A DNA stretch of 64,000 nucleotides from Paenibacillus aceris (GCF_017874035.1 NZ_JAGGKV010000007.1:186001-250000); one strand, 5' to 3'. Shown: positions 25,684 through 35,317, numbered from the stretch's first letter. Numbers and translations are program-made. Notes: generated by a model not told the origin, from the letters alone.

Positions 25684-25863
25684 AGAGAACTATGGTCTGC
25701 TATTGAAGTGAAATCAGCTGTTTTCAAGATCCAATAGGAACTACAGGGACTTATTTCCCCTCGGAAGCAAGAATTTGGGCTTAATTCGGCTAAATAGCGG
25801 ACCGTAGTTCCCACTAAACCGTCAAACGGCTGTTTTGACACCAAATAGCGGACTACCGTTCTC
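25684..25863. repeat. Family A nested inverted-repeat element, full copy (about 180 bp)
   Basis: Two left arms (GAGAACTATGGTCTGCTATT near 25684 and GGAACTACAGGGACTTATTT at 25737) are followed by two right arms (AAATAGCGGACCGTAGTTCC at 25792 and AAATAGCGGACTACCGTTCT at 25843). Arm-to-arm spacing on each side is about 51-53. Between the left arms lies GAAATCAGCTGTTTTC, also seen with variation in other copies. A perfect palindrome, GGGGTATACCCC, is at 25662-25673. No coding potential is seen in 25621-26015. Confidence 0.8.
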
Positions 25864-25898
25864 TCTCTCTCATCATCCAGCCTAGCCTAATCACCACA

Positions 25899-25944
25899 AA
25901 AAAAGCTGCCCCACAGGTCATTGCAGACCTTTTGAGGCAGCTTT
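25899..25944. repeat. Family B nested hairpin, copy 3
   Basis: Outer stem AAAGCTGCC (25902-25910) / GGCAGCTTT (25936-25944); inner stem AGGTC (25915-25919) / GACCT (25926-25930), loop ATTGCA. The A-run on the left and T-rich tail on the right fit a terminator working both ways, including for the dgo operon on the minus strand. Confidence 0.8.
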
Positions 25945-26015
25945 ATTCATATAACTTCAACGTTCACACTTGGGCGCAATCGGCAAAAGGTGTAGAGCCG
26001 CGCAATCGGCAAGAC

Positions 26016-27164
26016 CTACCACTCAGCCACTGTACCGTCCGCTTGGCGCCAAATGGGATTTTTCCAATCGTGCCCGATGGCGGCCATTTCGCGGACTTTG
26101 TCTTCGTTGATTTCGATGCCGAGGCCTGGAGCGGTTAAATTTTTGACGAATCCATCTTCATATTGGAACACTGCCGGATCTTTCAAGTAATCAAGCAGGT
26201 CGCTGCCCTGATTGTAGTGAATGCCCAAGCTTTGCTCCTGGATGAAAGCATTCGGCGAGCAGGTGTCAAGCTGCAAGCAGGATGCCAGCGCAATAGGACC
26301 TAACGGGCAATGCGGCGCAACGGCCACGTCGTAAGCTTCCGCCATAGCGGCGATTTTGCGGGTTTCCAGGATTCCTCCTGCATGGGAAAGATCAGGTTGG
26401 ATAATGTCCGCATATCCTTGCGCCAACAGATCCTTGAAGCCCCAACGCGTGTACATACGCTCACCGGTAGCGATCGGGCATGAGGTGTGGCGGGCGATCT
26501 CCCGAAGCGCCTCATTATTTTCAGGCAAAACAGGCTCCTCAATGAACATCGGACGGTACGGTTCCAGCTCTTTGACGAGGATCTTGGCCATGGACTTATG
26601 GATGCGCCCGTGGAAGTCGATGCCAATGCCGACGTCTTTGCCGACGGCTTCGCGCACAGCGGCGATGCGGGCGATGGCCTCGTCCACCTTGCTGAGCGAG
26701 TCGATATAATGCATCTCTTCCGTAGCATTCATCTTCACGGCTGTGAAGCCGGCGGCTACTTGCTGCTTAGCGGCCTGTCCGACATCGCTCGGGCGGTCTC
26801 CGCCGATCCACGAATACACACGTGTGCGTTCGCGACATGCGCCGCCCAATAAATCATAGATAGGGGCATTGTAAAACTTGCCCTTAATGTCCCACAGCGC
26901 CTGCTCAATGCCTGAGATGGCACTTGTCAGGATAGGGCCGCCGCGATAAAAACCGCCGCGGTACAGCACTTGAAACATATCTTCAATTCGCATCGGATCT
27001 TTGCCGATGATATGCTCGCTCATTTCCATGACGGCAGCCGCGACTGTATCCGCTTTCCCTTCAACGATCGGCTCGCCCCATCCGGTAATGCCTTCGTCCG
27101 TTTCTACTTTCAAAAACAACCATCTTGGCGGCACCTTAAACAGTTCTAACTTCGTAATTTTCAT
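26016..27164 (-). CDS. dgoD: D-galactonate dehydratase
   Basis: This 382-residue member of the enolase superfamily (mandelate racemase subgroup) closely fits DgoD from end to end: [20 protein letters not shown] at the start, [16 protein letters not shown] carrying the first metal ligand Asp and catalytic His, [29 protein letters not shown], and [19 protein letters not shown] with the second catalytic His. It converts D-galactonate to 2-dehydro-3-deoxy-galactonate. Isofunctional sugar-acid dehydratases exist, so substrate is likely but not certain. It follows the aldolase gene in a catabolic operon. Confidence 0.9.
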   Translation of the reverse strand: MKITKLELFKVPPRWLFLKVETDEGITGWGEPIVEGKADTVAAAVMEMSEHIIGKDPMRIEDMFQVLYRGGFYRGGPILTSAISGIEQALWDIKGKFYNAPIYDLLGGACRERTRVYSWIGGDRPSDVGQAAKQQVAAGFTAVKMNATEEMHYIDSLSKVDEAIARIAAVREAVGKDVGIGIDFHGRIHKSMAKILVKELEPYRPMFIEEPVLPENNEALREIARHTSCPIATGERMYTRWGFKDLLAQGYADIIQPDLSHAGGILETRKIAAMAEAYDVAVAPHCPLGPIALASCLQLDTCSPNAFIQEQSLGIHYNQGSDLLDYLKDPAVFQYEDGFVKNLTAPGLGIEINEDKVREMAAIGHDWKNPIWRQADGTVAEW

Positions 27165-27206
27165 GGTATTTCTTCCTCTCCCATACCTAAGAATGATTTA
27201 CATGTC

Positions 27207-27836
27207 CTACTGATTTACTGCCGCCATTAGCTGCTTGGCGTATGTTGTAATCGCTTGATAATTGCCATTTTGAATTTCGCTAAGTGCAATCAAACTTCCT
27301 CCTATGCCGATGGAAAAGGCTCCTGCTTTCAAATAAGCGGCTGCATTGTCCTTCGTGATCCCGCCAACGGTGAGAAGGTTAACATCGCTCAGCGGTCCTT
27401 TTAACTCTTTCAAATAAGAAGGGCCTAAACTGGAGCAGGGGAACAGCTTCACGGTCGATGCGCCGAAGTTCATTGCCTGCACAATTTCTGTTGGCGTGAG
27501 AGCCCCGGGAATCGGGAGCACCCTACCTGCCAATGCCCGTTCAATCATGCCCTGATCCACATTGGGGGAAATGAGGAACTGCGCGCCGGCCCGGATCGCT
27601 TCATCCGCATAGGCGGCGTTCAGCACGGTTCCGGCACCAATCGCCATGCGGCCTTCATACTTTTTGCGCATCATCTGGATGATCTGCAGCGCATTCGGCG
27701 TATTCAGTGTCACTTCTGCCAGCTTGATGCCGCCGCCCTCTAGCGCCTCAAAGAGCGGCTGCGCTTGTGCAGGTTCGATTCCCCGGATGATGGCAATCAC
27801 TTTTGAGCTTTTCAACTGTTGCAAAACATCAGTCAT
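27207..27836 (-). CDS. KDPG/KDPGal-type aldolase
   Basis: The 209-residue protein is a class I 2-keto-3-deoxy-6-phosphogluconate/galactonate aldolase: the catalytic Glu is in KVIAIIRGIEPAQA-type start and AEVTLNTPNAL, and the Schiff-base Lys in TVKLFPCSSLGPSYLKELKG. It would split 2-keto-3-deoxy-6-phosphogalactonate into pyruvate and glyceraldehyde 3-phosphate. The partner kinase (DgoK) is not in the window. GGAGG lies 9 nt before the ATG. Confidence 0.9.
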   Translation of the reverse strand: MTDVLQQLKSSKVIAIIRGIEPAQAQPLFEALEGGGIKLAEVTLNTPNALQIIQMMRKKYEGRMAIGAGTVLNAAYADEAIRAGAQFLISPNVDQGMIERALAGRVLPIPGALTPTEIVQAMNFGASTVKLFPCSSLGPSYLKELKGPLSDVNLLTVGGITKDNAAAYLKAGAFSIGIGGSLIALSEIQNGNYQAITTYAKQLMAAVNQ

Positions 27837-27857
27837 AACGCTGCACCTCCTCCATTT

Positions 27858-29474
27858 CTATGAATATTGATCGCGATACTCCTGCGGAGTCATGCCATAA
27901 TGCTTTTTGAAGGCGTGGTTGAAGGAATGCGGACGTTGATATCCGAGCTGCGTGGCGATTTCATAAATTTTGCCTTGATCTCTTTTCAGCAGATAAGCGG
28001 CTTTATCCATCCGTACCCGATTGACGTAATCGCTTAAGTTGTCGCCGGTTTCCAGTTTATAAATTTTGGAGACATACACAGGGTGCAGATAAACATGGTC
28101 CGCAATAGACTGCAGCGAAACATCGCCGGCCAGATGCTGTTCGATAAACGACCTGATGTCATTAATTAAGGTAACTCTGCTGTCTTTTCGCTCTTGATCC
28201 ATATCTTCCCTCATGCGGTGCAAAGAACGAATGGTCCACTCACGCAGTTGATTGACAGTACGAAAAGGAATGCCTTCGGTCATACGGTCGTAATCCCCGC
28301 CGATGAGCTGGTGCAGGGGCCTGCCATTTTTATGGGCAATATACGCAAAGGCGGATGCTATAGAGAAGTAAACCTCCAGCAAATGCTCCTGTGATTCAGA
28401 GAATTTCGTCCCCATTTCGTCGAAAATCAAGGTTAACTTGTCGATCGTATCCTCCCAGCGGGCAGCCTCCAGCAGATGGTTTAGGGTTGGAGGTTCGTAC
28501 AGTCTTTGCAGCGCCGAAAGCTCCGGGTGGACGAATTCATCACCGAGTCGTATCAACAGCTCATGCTCACTGCCAATCTGTTTGCGAAAAGCGCTCAAAG
28601 AGGCGTTGTACAGGGTGGTAATGTCATTCGGAAATTGTCCCCAGCTGCTGAGCAGAATAGAGATTTTCCCTTTTAAATAGTTGTTTACGGCCGATTGAAG
28701 CACGGAGGCGGTGCGTTCGAGCCAAGCAGAGTCCTCTTGGTCAGCGGTCAGCGACTTCTTTTTCATCACAAAAATCAGATAATCATGCGCGTCCTTCGTG
28801 TGCCAGCTGTCAAAGTTCTCTGCGAACAATTCCTCGACCATTTTGCTGATGGCGTATTCCATTAACGATAAGCGACTCATGTCATACTCCAGAAAATCAG
28901 ACTCGAGCCGAATCATCATCAGGACACAGGGCTGTTCATGGAAATCCGGCAGTTCCAGCATCTGCATTTTGTCCCGGAGGGTCTGCTCGGTTAACTTGCG
29001 CCCTTGAAGAAGGTCGCTCAGCAGATTTCCCCGGAGCAAAGGAAGATTTTCCTTGACCGTATAACTTAGACGCTGCTTAGAAAAGACTTCCTGCCATTCG
29101 TCCCGCAGTTTTTCCATAACCCGCCCGACAGCTGCTAACAGATCCTGTTCAGTGACAGGCTTAAGCAAATAATCCTCGGTCCCCTGAAGGATCGCTTCTT
29201 TGGCGTAGTTGAAATCGGAGTAACCCGATAAGAGAATGCATTTCGTTTTCTGCCATCTGCGGTTGATTTCAGCAATAAGCTGCAAGCCGGATATGCCCGG
29301 CATCTGAATGTCGGTAAGGACAATATCGATGGAGAATTGCTCCAGCAGCTCCAGTGCTTCCTTGCCCGAGTAGGCTTTGAAAACTTGCTCAATACCAAGC
29401 GAAGCCCAGTTAATGGTGGCATGGAGCCGATCTACGACATGAGCTTCATCATCCACGATCAAAAGTTGAATCAT
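27858..29474 (-). CDS. YesN-type response regulator (receiver + AraC HTH)
   Basis: The 538-residue protein has a receiver domain (VDDEAHVVDRLHA, phospho-Asp in IDIVLTDIQMPGISG, Lys in EDYLLKPVTEQD), a long helical middle region, and a C-terminal AraC helix-turn-helix pair (VSLQSIADHVYLHPVYVSKI, YEIATQLGYQRPHSFNHAFK). Such regulators sit with YesM-type kinases in Paenibacillus sugar clusters and activate the linked ABC transporter. It overlaps the kinase gene by 4 nt. Confidence 0.93.
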   Translation of the reverse strand: MIQLLIVDDEAHVVDRLHATINWASLGIEQVFKAYSGKEALELLEQFSIDIVLTDIQMPGISGLQLIAEINRRWQKTKCILLSGYSDFNYAKEAILQGTEDYLLKPVTEQDLLAAVGRVMEKLRDEWQEVFSKQRLSYTVKENLPLLRGNLLSDLLQGRKLTEQTLRDKMQMLELPDFHEQPCVLMMIRLESDFLEYDMSRLSLMEYAISKMVEELFAENFDSWHTKDAHDYLIFVMKKKSLTADQEDSAWLERTASVLQSAVNNYLKGKISILLSSWGQFPNDITTLYNASLSAFRKQIGSEHELLIRLGDEFVHPELSALQRLYEPPTLNHLLEAARWEDTIDKLTLIFDEMGTKFSESQEHLLEVYFSIASAFAYIAHKNGRPLHQLIGGDYDRMTEGIPFRTVNQLREWTIRSLHRMREDMDQERKDSRVTLINDIRSFIEQHLAGDVSLQSIADHVYLHPVYVSKIYKLETGDNLSDYVNRVRMDKAAYLLKRDQGKIYEIATQLGYQRPHSFNHAFKKHYGMTPQEYRDQYS

Positions 29475-31228
29475 AACTTATTCTCCCCGCTAGCAGCAGG
29501 AAGGTTTATCTGCGTACCGCGCTTCCAAGTTAACACAGCCTTCAAGCCTCCTTGTTCACCGGGATAAAAAGTAAGCCCCGATCCTTCTCCGAATTGGTAG
29601 TAAAGCCGATGGTGCACATTCCAAGTCCCGCAGCCAATATCGTCGGTCATCGGTGAATACAGCTGCTGCAAAAGCTGAGTCAATCCGAACTCGTCAAGCC
29701 CTGCGCCATTGTCTTCAACAATGATGCGGTTCCAATCCTCATCCTGTTCTCCGGTGATGACGATGCGGTCGCCTTCCGCGCTTCGTTCAATGCCATGGAC
29801 AATCGCATTCTCCACCAAAGGCTGGAGGATCAGCCGGGGGACCCATTCACTTAGCATCTGTTCAGGAACCGAAATATCATATTTCAGCCGATGAATCCGA
29901 AGGTGCTGAATGTTCAGGTAGTGGCCGACCAAGTCGAGCTCATCTCCCAGCGTAACGGATTGTTTCTCCACCCTGGTTGTATAGCGGTAGAACTCAGCCA
30001 AATTTTGCGCCATCGCTACGACAGATTCTTTGTCCTCCATCTCGGCCGAATTGATGATGAAGAACAGGGAGTTATACAGAAAGTGCGGATGAATTTGCGA
30101 TTGCAGCTGCTTTAAGGTCGCCTCACGGGACCGTATTTTCTCGGCATAGACATCTTCGACCAGCACTTGCATTTGCGCTGCCATTTCATTGAAACGTTGA
30201 ATGAGAAAGTCAAATTCGTTCTTGGCTTTGTAGTCGATGCGGGCTGACAAATCGCCTCGTTTCACCTTTTGCACACTTTGGATCATCTTGCCGATCGGGA
30301 TTTGCACATTGCGGTACAGCATGAAAGAAGCCAGTACGCTCATCACAAGCAGAAGCCCAATAGAGATATAAAATAATTTGCGCGTCATGGTAATCGGGGA
30401 GAGAATTTTCTGGACAGGCACATAATCCATCAAATACCAACCCAACTGCGCGGATTTTACATAGCTGATCAAATACTGCTGACGGTCGATCACCAATTGA
30501 ACTTGACCGGAGCTTGGGAGGCTTTCTCCTGTGAACTGTTCTCTAATGGCATTGATGATTAGTGAGTTAGAGGAGCTGTTTACGATCAGTCCCTTTTGAC
30601 CATTCACAAAAAAAGGATCGCTTCGTTTGTCCTGTTTGTACACATCCAATAGCTGCACCATGTTTTGTACGCTGAATCTCACCTGATAGAGCACATTCGC
30701 TTGATCCATCGTCTGCGCGCGAATCGGCTCGCTAATTTCCCGGATGAACGACCCGACGCCTTTGTCGCTTTCACGTTCCTCATATGTCCAAGTACGCTGA
30801 ATTGCTCTATGCCAAGGCCACACATCCGTCCCATTGACGAAAATACTGGAGGAGAGCACCTGCTTCCCCCTCGGAATGGCAACGGTGAGCTCATTGACCC
30901 AGCCGCTGGATACACTTTGCAGGCTAAGCTTTTGAATGATCCGCGATTGTTCTTTTAACACGTCATAGTCCGGTGAATCGCTGCGGTTGATATATTCCCG
31001 CATATAAGGATCGCTCCCAAGAATAACGGGTGACATCGCTAGCCGCTCCACATCTGTATCCAATTGGTGCATAAAAAAGGAGAGCTGATTTAAATTCGAA
31101 GATTGAATTTGATCCTGCACCACGTTATTGGTGATACGGTTCGTATAGCTGTAGAGCAGCACGATAGGGATGAGCAGTAAGACCAACATGATTAAGATTT
31201 TGCTGAAAATATTTAGTTTATAGGGCAT
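29471..31228 (-). CDS. YesM-type sensor histidine kinase
   Basis: The 585-residue kinase has a membrane helix at about 9-30, a large extracellular sensing domain, a second helix (about 285-305), HAMP, and the His_kinase domain with phospho-His in QIHPHFLYNSLFFII. A HATPase follows (LILQPLVENAIVHGIE, VEDNGAGLDEFG). It lies between the transporter genes and its regulator. Sensing of an extracellular sugar or oligosaccharide, possibly through the binding protein, is the usual role. Confidence 0.93.
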   Translation of the reverse strand: MPYKLNIFSKILIMLVLLLIPIVLLYSYTNRITNNVVQDQIQSSNLNQLSFFMHQLDTDVERLAMSPVILGSDPYMREYINRSDSPDYDVLKEQSRIIQKLSLQSVSSGWVNELTVAIPRGKQVLSSSIFVNGTDVWPWHRAIQRTWTYEERESDKGVGSFIREISEPIRAQTMDQANVLYQVRFSVQNMVQLLDVYKQDKRSDPFFVNGQKGLIVNSSSNSLIINAIREQFTGESLPSSGQVQLVIDRQQYLISYVKSAQLGWYLMDYVPVQKILSPITMTRKLFYISIGLLLVMSVLASFMLYRNVQIPIGKMIQSVQKVKRGDLSARIDYKAKNEFDFLIQRFNEMAAQMQVLVEDVYAEKIRSREATLKQLQSQIHPHFLYNSLFFIINSAEMEDKESVVAMAQNLAEFYRYTTRVEKQSVTLGDELDLVGHYLNIQHLRIHRLKYDISVPEQMLSEWVPRLILQPLVENAIVHGIERSAEGDRIVITGEQDEDWNRIIVEDNGAGLDEFGLTQLLQQLYSPMTDDIGCGTWNVHHRLYYQFGEGSGLTFYPGEQGGLKAVLTWKRGTQINLPAASGENKL

Positions 31229-31346
31229 GCCAAATCACCTTCCGGGTCTGCTAAGCGTTATAACTTAGAGTATACGCCTACAAGAGAAGTCCTCCAAATG
31301 AAGGGGATCTTTCTTGTAGCCGCATACATATGAGAACCTTGAATGA

Positions 31347-32162
31347 TTAGCCTTTAACAGCACCTGCGGAAAGTCCGCTGACGACATAACGCTGTGAAAC
31401 AAGAGCGATGATCAACACTGGAAGCGTAATGATACAGGCTGCTGCCATGAGAGCGCCCCAGTTAATTTCGGAATAAGACATAAAGTTAAATACGGCGATC
31501 GGCAGCGTCTTTGTTTTGTCTCCGGCCAGGATGACTGAGAACATGAAATTGTTCCACGAGAAGATAAAAGAAAGCAGGGATGCCGTGATCACGCCCGGTC
31601 CGGAGATCGGCAAAATGATCCGCAAGAATACTTGGTGGTGCGTACAGCCGTCAATAAGGCCGGATTCCTCGATTTCTGTCGGCAGCGCCTCGAAGAAGGA
31701 GATCATAATCCAGATGATAAAAGGCAGACCGACGAGCATATGGCTTAAAATGAGTGCAGCATACGTATCAACCAAGTGGATTTTAGAAAATAAAATGAAC
31801 CAAGGAATCAGGAATGTAATCCCCGGAATGATCCGAGCGACTAGAATGAGAAGTCCGAGCTTCTGCAGATGATGCCTTGCAATCGCATATGCCGCCGGGA
31901 GACCTAAGATAAGGGATAGCAGCGTTGAACCGAAAGCTACGAGGAAGCTGTTCCAGATGAATTTCAGGAAATCGTATTCTTGAAACACGCTGACATAGTT
32001 ATGAAACGTTGGTTTGAAAATAAATAATTGACCCGTCGACAAAATTTGCGATTGCGTCTTGAAGGAGGCGAGCAGCATCCAGACAAAAGGGAACGCAAAC
32101 ACGATGAGCACAATGAAGGTGAGCAGGGTTTGCAGGAAGCGTGAGCCTCTTTTTTTCTTCAT
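31347..32162 (-). CDS. Carbohydrate ABC permease, MalG type
   Basis: The 271-residue permease has six membrane segments and the EAA loop in EALPTEIEESGLIDGCTHHQ, the MalG/CUT1 form. Its ATG overlaps the stop of the MalF-type gene by 4 nt. No ATPase is encoded nearby; CUT1 systems commonly borrow a shared MsmX-type ATPase encoded elsewhere. It imports a sugar or sugar acid together with the neighbouring permease and binding protein. Confidence 0.93.
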   Translation of the reverse strand: MKKKRGSRFLQTLLTFIVLIVFAFPFVWMLLASFKTQSQILSTGQLFIFKPTFHNYVSVFQEYDFLKFIWNSFLVAFGSTLLSLILGLPAAYAIARHHLQKLGLLILVARIIPGITFLIPWFILFSKIHLVDTYAALILSHMLVGLPFIIWIMISFFEALPTEIEESGLIDGCTHHQVFLRIILPISGPGVITASLLSFIFSWNNFMFSVILAGDKTKTLPIAVFNFMSYSEINWGALMAAACIITLPVLIIALVSQRYVVSGLSAGAVKG

Positions 32163-33043
32163 GATGTTGCACCCTCCATTCGTTTACGCATCCAAATCAT
32201 GAACAGGGTAAGCCCCATCACCAATGCGAAGAAAATGACAAGCAGGGACGAAGCCATACCGAGCTTAAAGTATTGGAAGCCGAGCACATAACCATACAGA
32301 TTCAGCGTCTCGGAAGCAAAGTTAGGCCCGCCTTGCGTTGTTGCGTAGATGATATCAAATGTTTTCAAAACGTCGATTAAACGGAGCATCGCTGCCACGA
32401 TAATCGTTGGTCTTAGAAGCGGGAGTGTGATGGAAACGAATTTTCTCCACGTACTTGCGCCGTCCACATCGGCAGCTTCATAAGGATCGGTCGGCAGCGT
32501 GGCTAATCCAGCCATAATGATGAGCGCGATCATCGGCGTCCATTCCCAGACGTCAACAATGACCAGGGAAGGAATGACCTGATTCGGAGAAGCCAGCCAG
32601 AGCAGGGGTTCGAGTCCGAATGTTTTGAGCAGCATGTTGGCGACGCCGATCGTCGGCTCGTAGATCAGCATCCAGACCAAGCCCATTGCGACGGGGGTTG
32701 CGACCATGGGAAGCAAGAAAACCGTTTTGACGAGATTTTTCCCGCGAAATTCTCTGGAAAGCAGTAAAGCAATGGCGATGCCCAGGATAACCTCCAGAGC
32801 AAGCGCAGCGAAAGTGAAATAAAATGTTGAGCCTGCGGCATGCCAGAAGCGCTCGTCCTTGAATAAGGCTAAATAGTTGGACAAGCCTACCCAAACGGGA
32901 GGGGTTGTCGCGGACATGCTCCACTCATAGAAGCTGATTCGAACGGTGTAGATGATTGGAAACAGCATCATCAGCATGACGAAGATGACGGCCGGGAGTG
33001 TATAAATCCATTTTAAGTTGCGGTTAAACCAACTGTATTGCAC
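32159..33043 (-). CDS. Carbohydrate ABC permease, MalF type
   Basis: The 294-residue permease has six membrane segments and the EAA loop PYEAADVDGASTWRKFVSIT. It starts at GTG with AAGGGTGA upstream. It pairs with the MalG-type permease. A hairpin (33090-33116) lies between it and the binding-protein gene, a usual way to make more binding protein than permease. Confidence 0.93.
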   Translation of the reverse strand: MQYSWFNRNLKWIYTLPAVIFVMLMMLFPIIYTVRISFYEWSMSATTPPVWVGLSNYLALFKDERFWHAAGSTFYFTFAALALEVILGIAIALLLSREFRGKNLVKTVFLLPMVATPVAMGLVWMLIYEPTIGVANMLLKTFGLEPLLWLASPNQVIPSLVIVDVWEWTPMIALIIMAGLATLPTDPYEAADVDGASTWRKFVSITLPLLRPTIIVAAMLRLIDVLKTFDIIYATTQGGPNFASETLNLYGYVLGFQYFKLGMASSLLVIFFALVMGLTLFMIWMRKRMEGATS

Positions 33044-33089
33044 GCTGCATTCACCCTTCCTGATGTTAATAAATCCCCGTAAGAAAGGA

Positions 33090-33116
33090 GAAAAGGGTCA
33101 TCAGATGACCCTTTTC
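33090..33116 (-). terminator. Hairpin between binding protein and permease genes
   Basis: A perfect 12-bp stem GAAAAGGGTCAT / ATGACCCTTTTC encloses a 3-base loop. On the minus strand the U-rich 3' arm suits partial termination or protection of the upstream mRNA. Confidence 0.65.
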
Positions 33117-33133
33117 ACCCATCAAACACCTAT

Positions 33134-34483
33134 TTATCTCGTTTTATCTTTATCCATAATCGTTTGCAGTGCTTGATTAGCTTTGTCTGCAACTGGCTGG
33201 ATGTTGGTTTCGCCGGACATCACTTTTTGCACGATTTCACCAACTGCATCACGAGCTTCACCTACACTGATAACCGTTGGGCGGTCGTGATCAACACCAG
33301 TTTTGGCACTTTCCTTAATGATCGGAACAAGCTCAGCCGGGAAGCCGGTTGTACCTTCCGGTTTATCCCATACGGAAGCGCGTGCGCCTGGGTTGCCCTT
33401 TTGCTGTGTTTTCAGCACGACATCTTTGCTTGTTGCCCATTGGATGAACGCCCAAGTCGCATCTTTATTGCCTGATTTGGCATTCATCGCAAGTCCCCAC
33501 GAGGTGATGCTGTAAGGCTTGGAGCCTGCTTTGCCGCCAGGGAAAACAGCGAAGCCGACTTGATCGGCGACTTTGGATTTCGCCGGATCTGTCGCATTTT
33601 GGTACAGAGAGTTCGCATCCGTTAAGAAAGCGACCTTCCCTTGAGCGAAGATACCGAAAGCTTGCGGCCAGGACATGTTAAGCACACCAGGAGGTGCGAA
33701 GTCTTTCAGCAGCGTTCCGTAGGTTGTAAAAGCTTTGACGGCTTCAGGCGTATTGATGCTGGCTTTCTCGCCCGTCGTGAAGTCCGCACCTTCCGAATAC
33801 AGGAAGGACGACACCTGCGTGACGAGCGGTGAGCGCTGGCCCCTTGCGACGAATCCGTACATGTCGTTCTTCGGATCATGCAGCTTTTTCACCGCAGCCG
33901 TGAGCTCATCCATCGTTTTCGGCACGGCGATGCCTGCCTTTTGCAGCAAATCCTTGCGGTAGTACAAAATCTCTTGTTCGGTAATGATCGGGATACCGGC
34001 TAATTTGGATTCAACCGTTGTCGAGCCGATGGCTGACTTGGAGAAATCGTTAAAGTCGTAATCCTTTGCCTTTTGAGCATAATCATCAAGCGGTTGTACC
34101 CAGCCGTTTTTGTAGAAAAGCTTACCTTCCTGAAGCGGGCGGTACATGAAAACGTCAGGCGTTGCAGAGCCGGATGTGAATTGAACCGTTAGCTTTTGCG
34201 TGAGCTGATCCTCGAAAAAGCTTTCGACATTCACTTTAATGCCTGTTTCTTTCTCAAAATCCGGCAGCAAAGGCTTAATCGCATCTGCCCAAGGGTGGTT
34301 CGCTGTTACCAGCGAGATCGTTTTACCTGCGTATGGTTTTGCGTTAGCCGTTGCAGCAGCGCCGGCACTTGGTTGAGTAGAAGGTTGCGCCGTGTTCGTC
34401 GTACTGCCGCAGCCTGCAACTACCGTTGCAGCTATAAAAGCCGTCGTACCAATGCCAATCCATTGTTTGAGTGATTTCTTCAT
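33134..34483 (-). CDS. Extracellular solute-binding lipoprotein (sugar ABC transporter)
   Basis: The 449-residue protein has a lipoprotein signal (VVAGC, Cys25), a Thr/Ala/Gln-rich linker, and a family 1 solute-binding fold (ISLVTANHPWADAIKPLLPD, DVFMYRPLQEGKLFY, GQRSPLVTQVSSFLYSEGAD, FAQGKVAFLTDANSLYQ). GGGAGG precedes the ATG. It is the first gene of the cluster and defines the import specificity, probably a galactonate-bearing or related saccharide given dgoD; this is inferred. Confidence 0.93.
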   Translation of the reverse strand: MKKSLKQWIGIGTTAFIAATVVAGCGSTTNTAQPSTQPSAGAAATANAKPYAGKTISLVTANHPWADAIKPLLPDFEKETGIKVNVESFFEDQLTQKLTVQFTSGSATPDVFMYRPLQEGKLFYKNGWVQPLDDYAQKAKDYDFNDFSKSAIGSTTVESKLAGIPIITEQEILYYRKDLLQKAGIAVPKTMDELTAAVKKLHDPKNDMYGFVARGQRSPLVTQVSSFLYSEGADFTTGEKASINTPEAVKAFTTYGTLLKDFAPPGVLNMSWPQAFGIFAQGKVAFLTDANSLYQNATDPAKSKVADQVGFAVFPGGKAGSKPYSITSWGLAMNAKSGNKDATWAFIQWATSKDVVLKTQQKGNPGARASVWDKPEGTTGFPAELVPIIKESAKTGVDHDRPTVISVGEARDAVGEIVQKVMSGETNIQPVADKANQALQTIMDKDKTR

Positions 34484-34702
34484 CTAATATGTGACCTCCC
34501 AAGTACTTAGAAATGAATGTGTTTACATCTCTAAGAGTACCCGATACTTGTATGGTGTTGATATAACTAAGATTCAATATGAATAACTAGGTCTGAAGGT
34601 AATTCGCGTTAGGGATAGGATGCCCGAGTCTGTCTGGTACTGATTGTATGTTGACCCGATAGTTATATTTTTAACGGCAATGTCGAATAAAAATTGTAGA
34701 AA

Positions 34703-34873
34703 ATGAGTGTGGTACGACGAATTTCGACAAATTTTGCTGTGGATGGATTGATCTTAAACCAACCATATACCCCGGTGCATCAAACTGTAGACACTGTCGC
34801 TATTTCAGCTACAGGAAGTTTCCCTACCACTGAAATAAGAGCCAATGGAACTGGTGTAATTACAAAAAAATGA
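34703..34873 (+). CDS. Small ORF 1 (56 codons) of an ATGA-overlapping pair
   Basis: An ATG at 34703 opens a 56-codon frame ending in TGA at 34871-34873, inside the string AAAAAAATGA. The product contains NFAVDGLILNQPYTPVHQTV and looks beta-rich, with no signal peptide. The next frame begins at the ATG of the same ATGA. No good ribosome binding site is seen. It may be the first part of a ~105-residue gene broken by an indel in the A7 run (34864-34870). I recognise no family. Confidence 0.4.
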   Translation: MSVVRRISTNFAVDGLILNQPYTPVHQTVDTVAISATGSFPTTEIRANGTGVITKK

Positions 34874-35016
34874 CTTATACGTCTCTTTGGGAATTTAGCG
34901 CAGGACTATCGGCATGGAAAATGGCAGAATTTAATATTACTTATCAAGACAGTACTGCGAAAGAATTTTATGCTAGAAAACCTATTAGTGTGAGTTTAAA
35001 CTATAGTTTATATTAA
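34870..35016 (+). CDS. Small ORF 2 (48 codons) of an ATGA-overlapping pair
   Basis: The frame from the ATG at 34870 to TAA at 35014-35016 gives 48 residues including WEFSAGLSAWKMAEFNITYQ and ending SLNYSLY. The alternating hydrophobic pattern suggests beta strands and matches the style of ORF 1, so the two may be one frameshifted gene, or two coupled genes. The DNA is AT-rich relative to nearby clusters, hinting at transfer. Confidence 0.4.
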   Translation: MTYTSLWEFSAGLSAWKMAEFNITYQDSTAKEFYARKPISVSLNYSLY

Positions 35017-35074
35017 ATTAAAAGAGTAAGGTAACAATCTTTGGCATTTCATACAGAAGCCAGAAGGTCAAACA

Positions 35075-35119
35075 AAAGAGCTGCTCTCAAGTAGAATCTT
35101 CTACGGAGAGCAGCTCTTT
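35075..35119. terminator. Nested-hairpin terminator
   Basis: Outer stem AAAGAGCTGCTCTC / GAGAGCAGCTCTTT; inner stem GTAGA / TCTAC. Same hairpin-in-hairpin design as family B but a different apical stem. It adjoins a full family A copy. Confidence 0.8.
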
Positions 35120-35138
35120 CTATATGAATCTACTGAAA

Positions 35139-35317
35139 GGGAACTAGAGTCCGTTATTTAAGCGAAATCAGCTGATTTCAGTATTGAGGCGGAACTACAG
35201 GGCTCTATTTGCCCGTTGAGAGGCCCCAATAGGCAAATTCCCTCTAAATAACGGATCATAGTTCCTCTTAAGCCGATCAAAAGCCGCTTTTGCCGAATAT
35301 AGCGGACCCTAGTTCCC
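35139..35317. repeat. Family A nested inverted-repeat element, full copy (about 179 bp)
   Basis: Left arms: GGGAACTAGAGTCCGTTATT (35139) and GGAACTACAGGGCTCTATTT (35191). Right arms: AAATAACGGATCATAGTTCC (35246) and ATATAGCGGACCCTAGTTCC (35297). The outer pair shares a GAACTAG-GTCCG form and the inner pair a GAACTA(C/T) form. The first left interval contains the palindrome GAAATCAGCTGATTTC. No gene is seen between 35017 and 35355. Confidence 0.82.
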
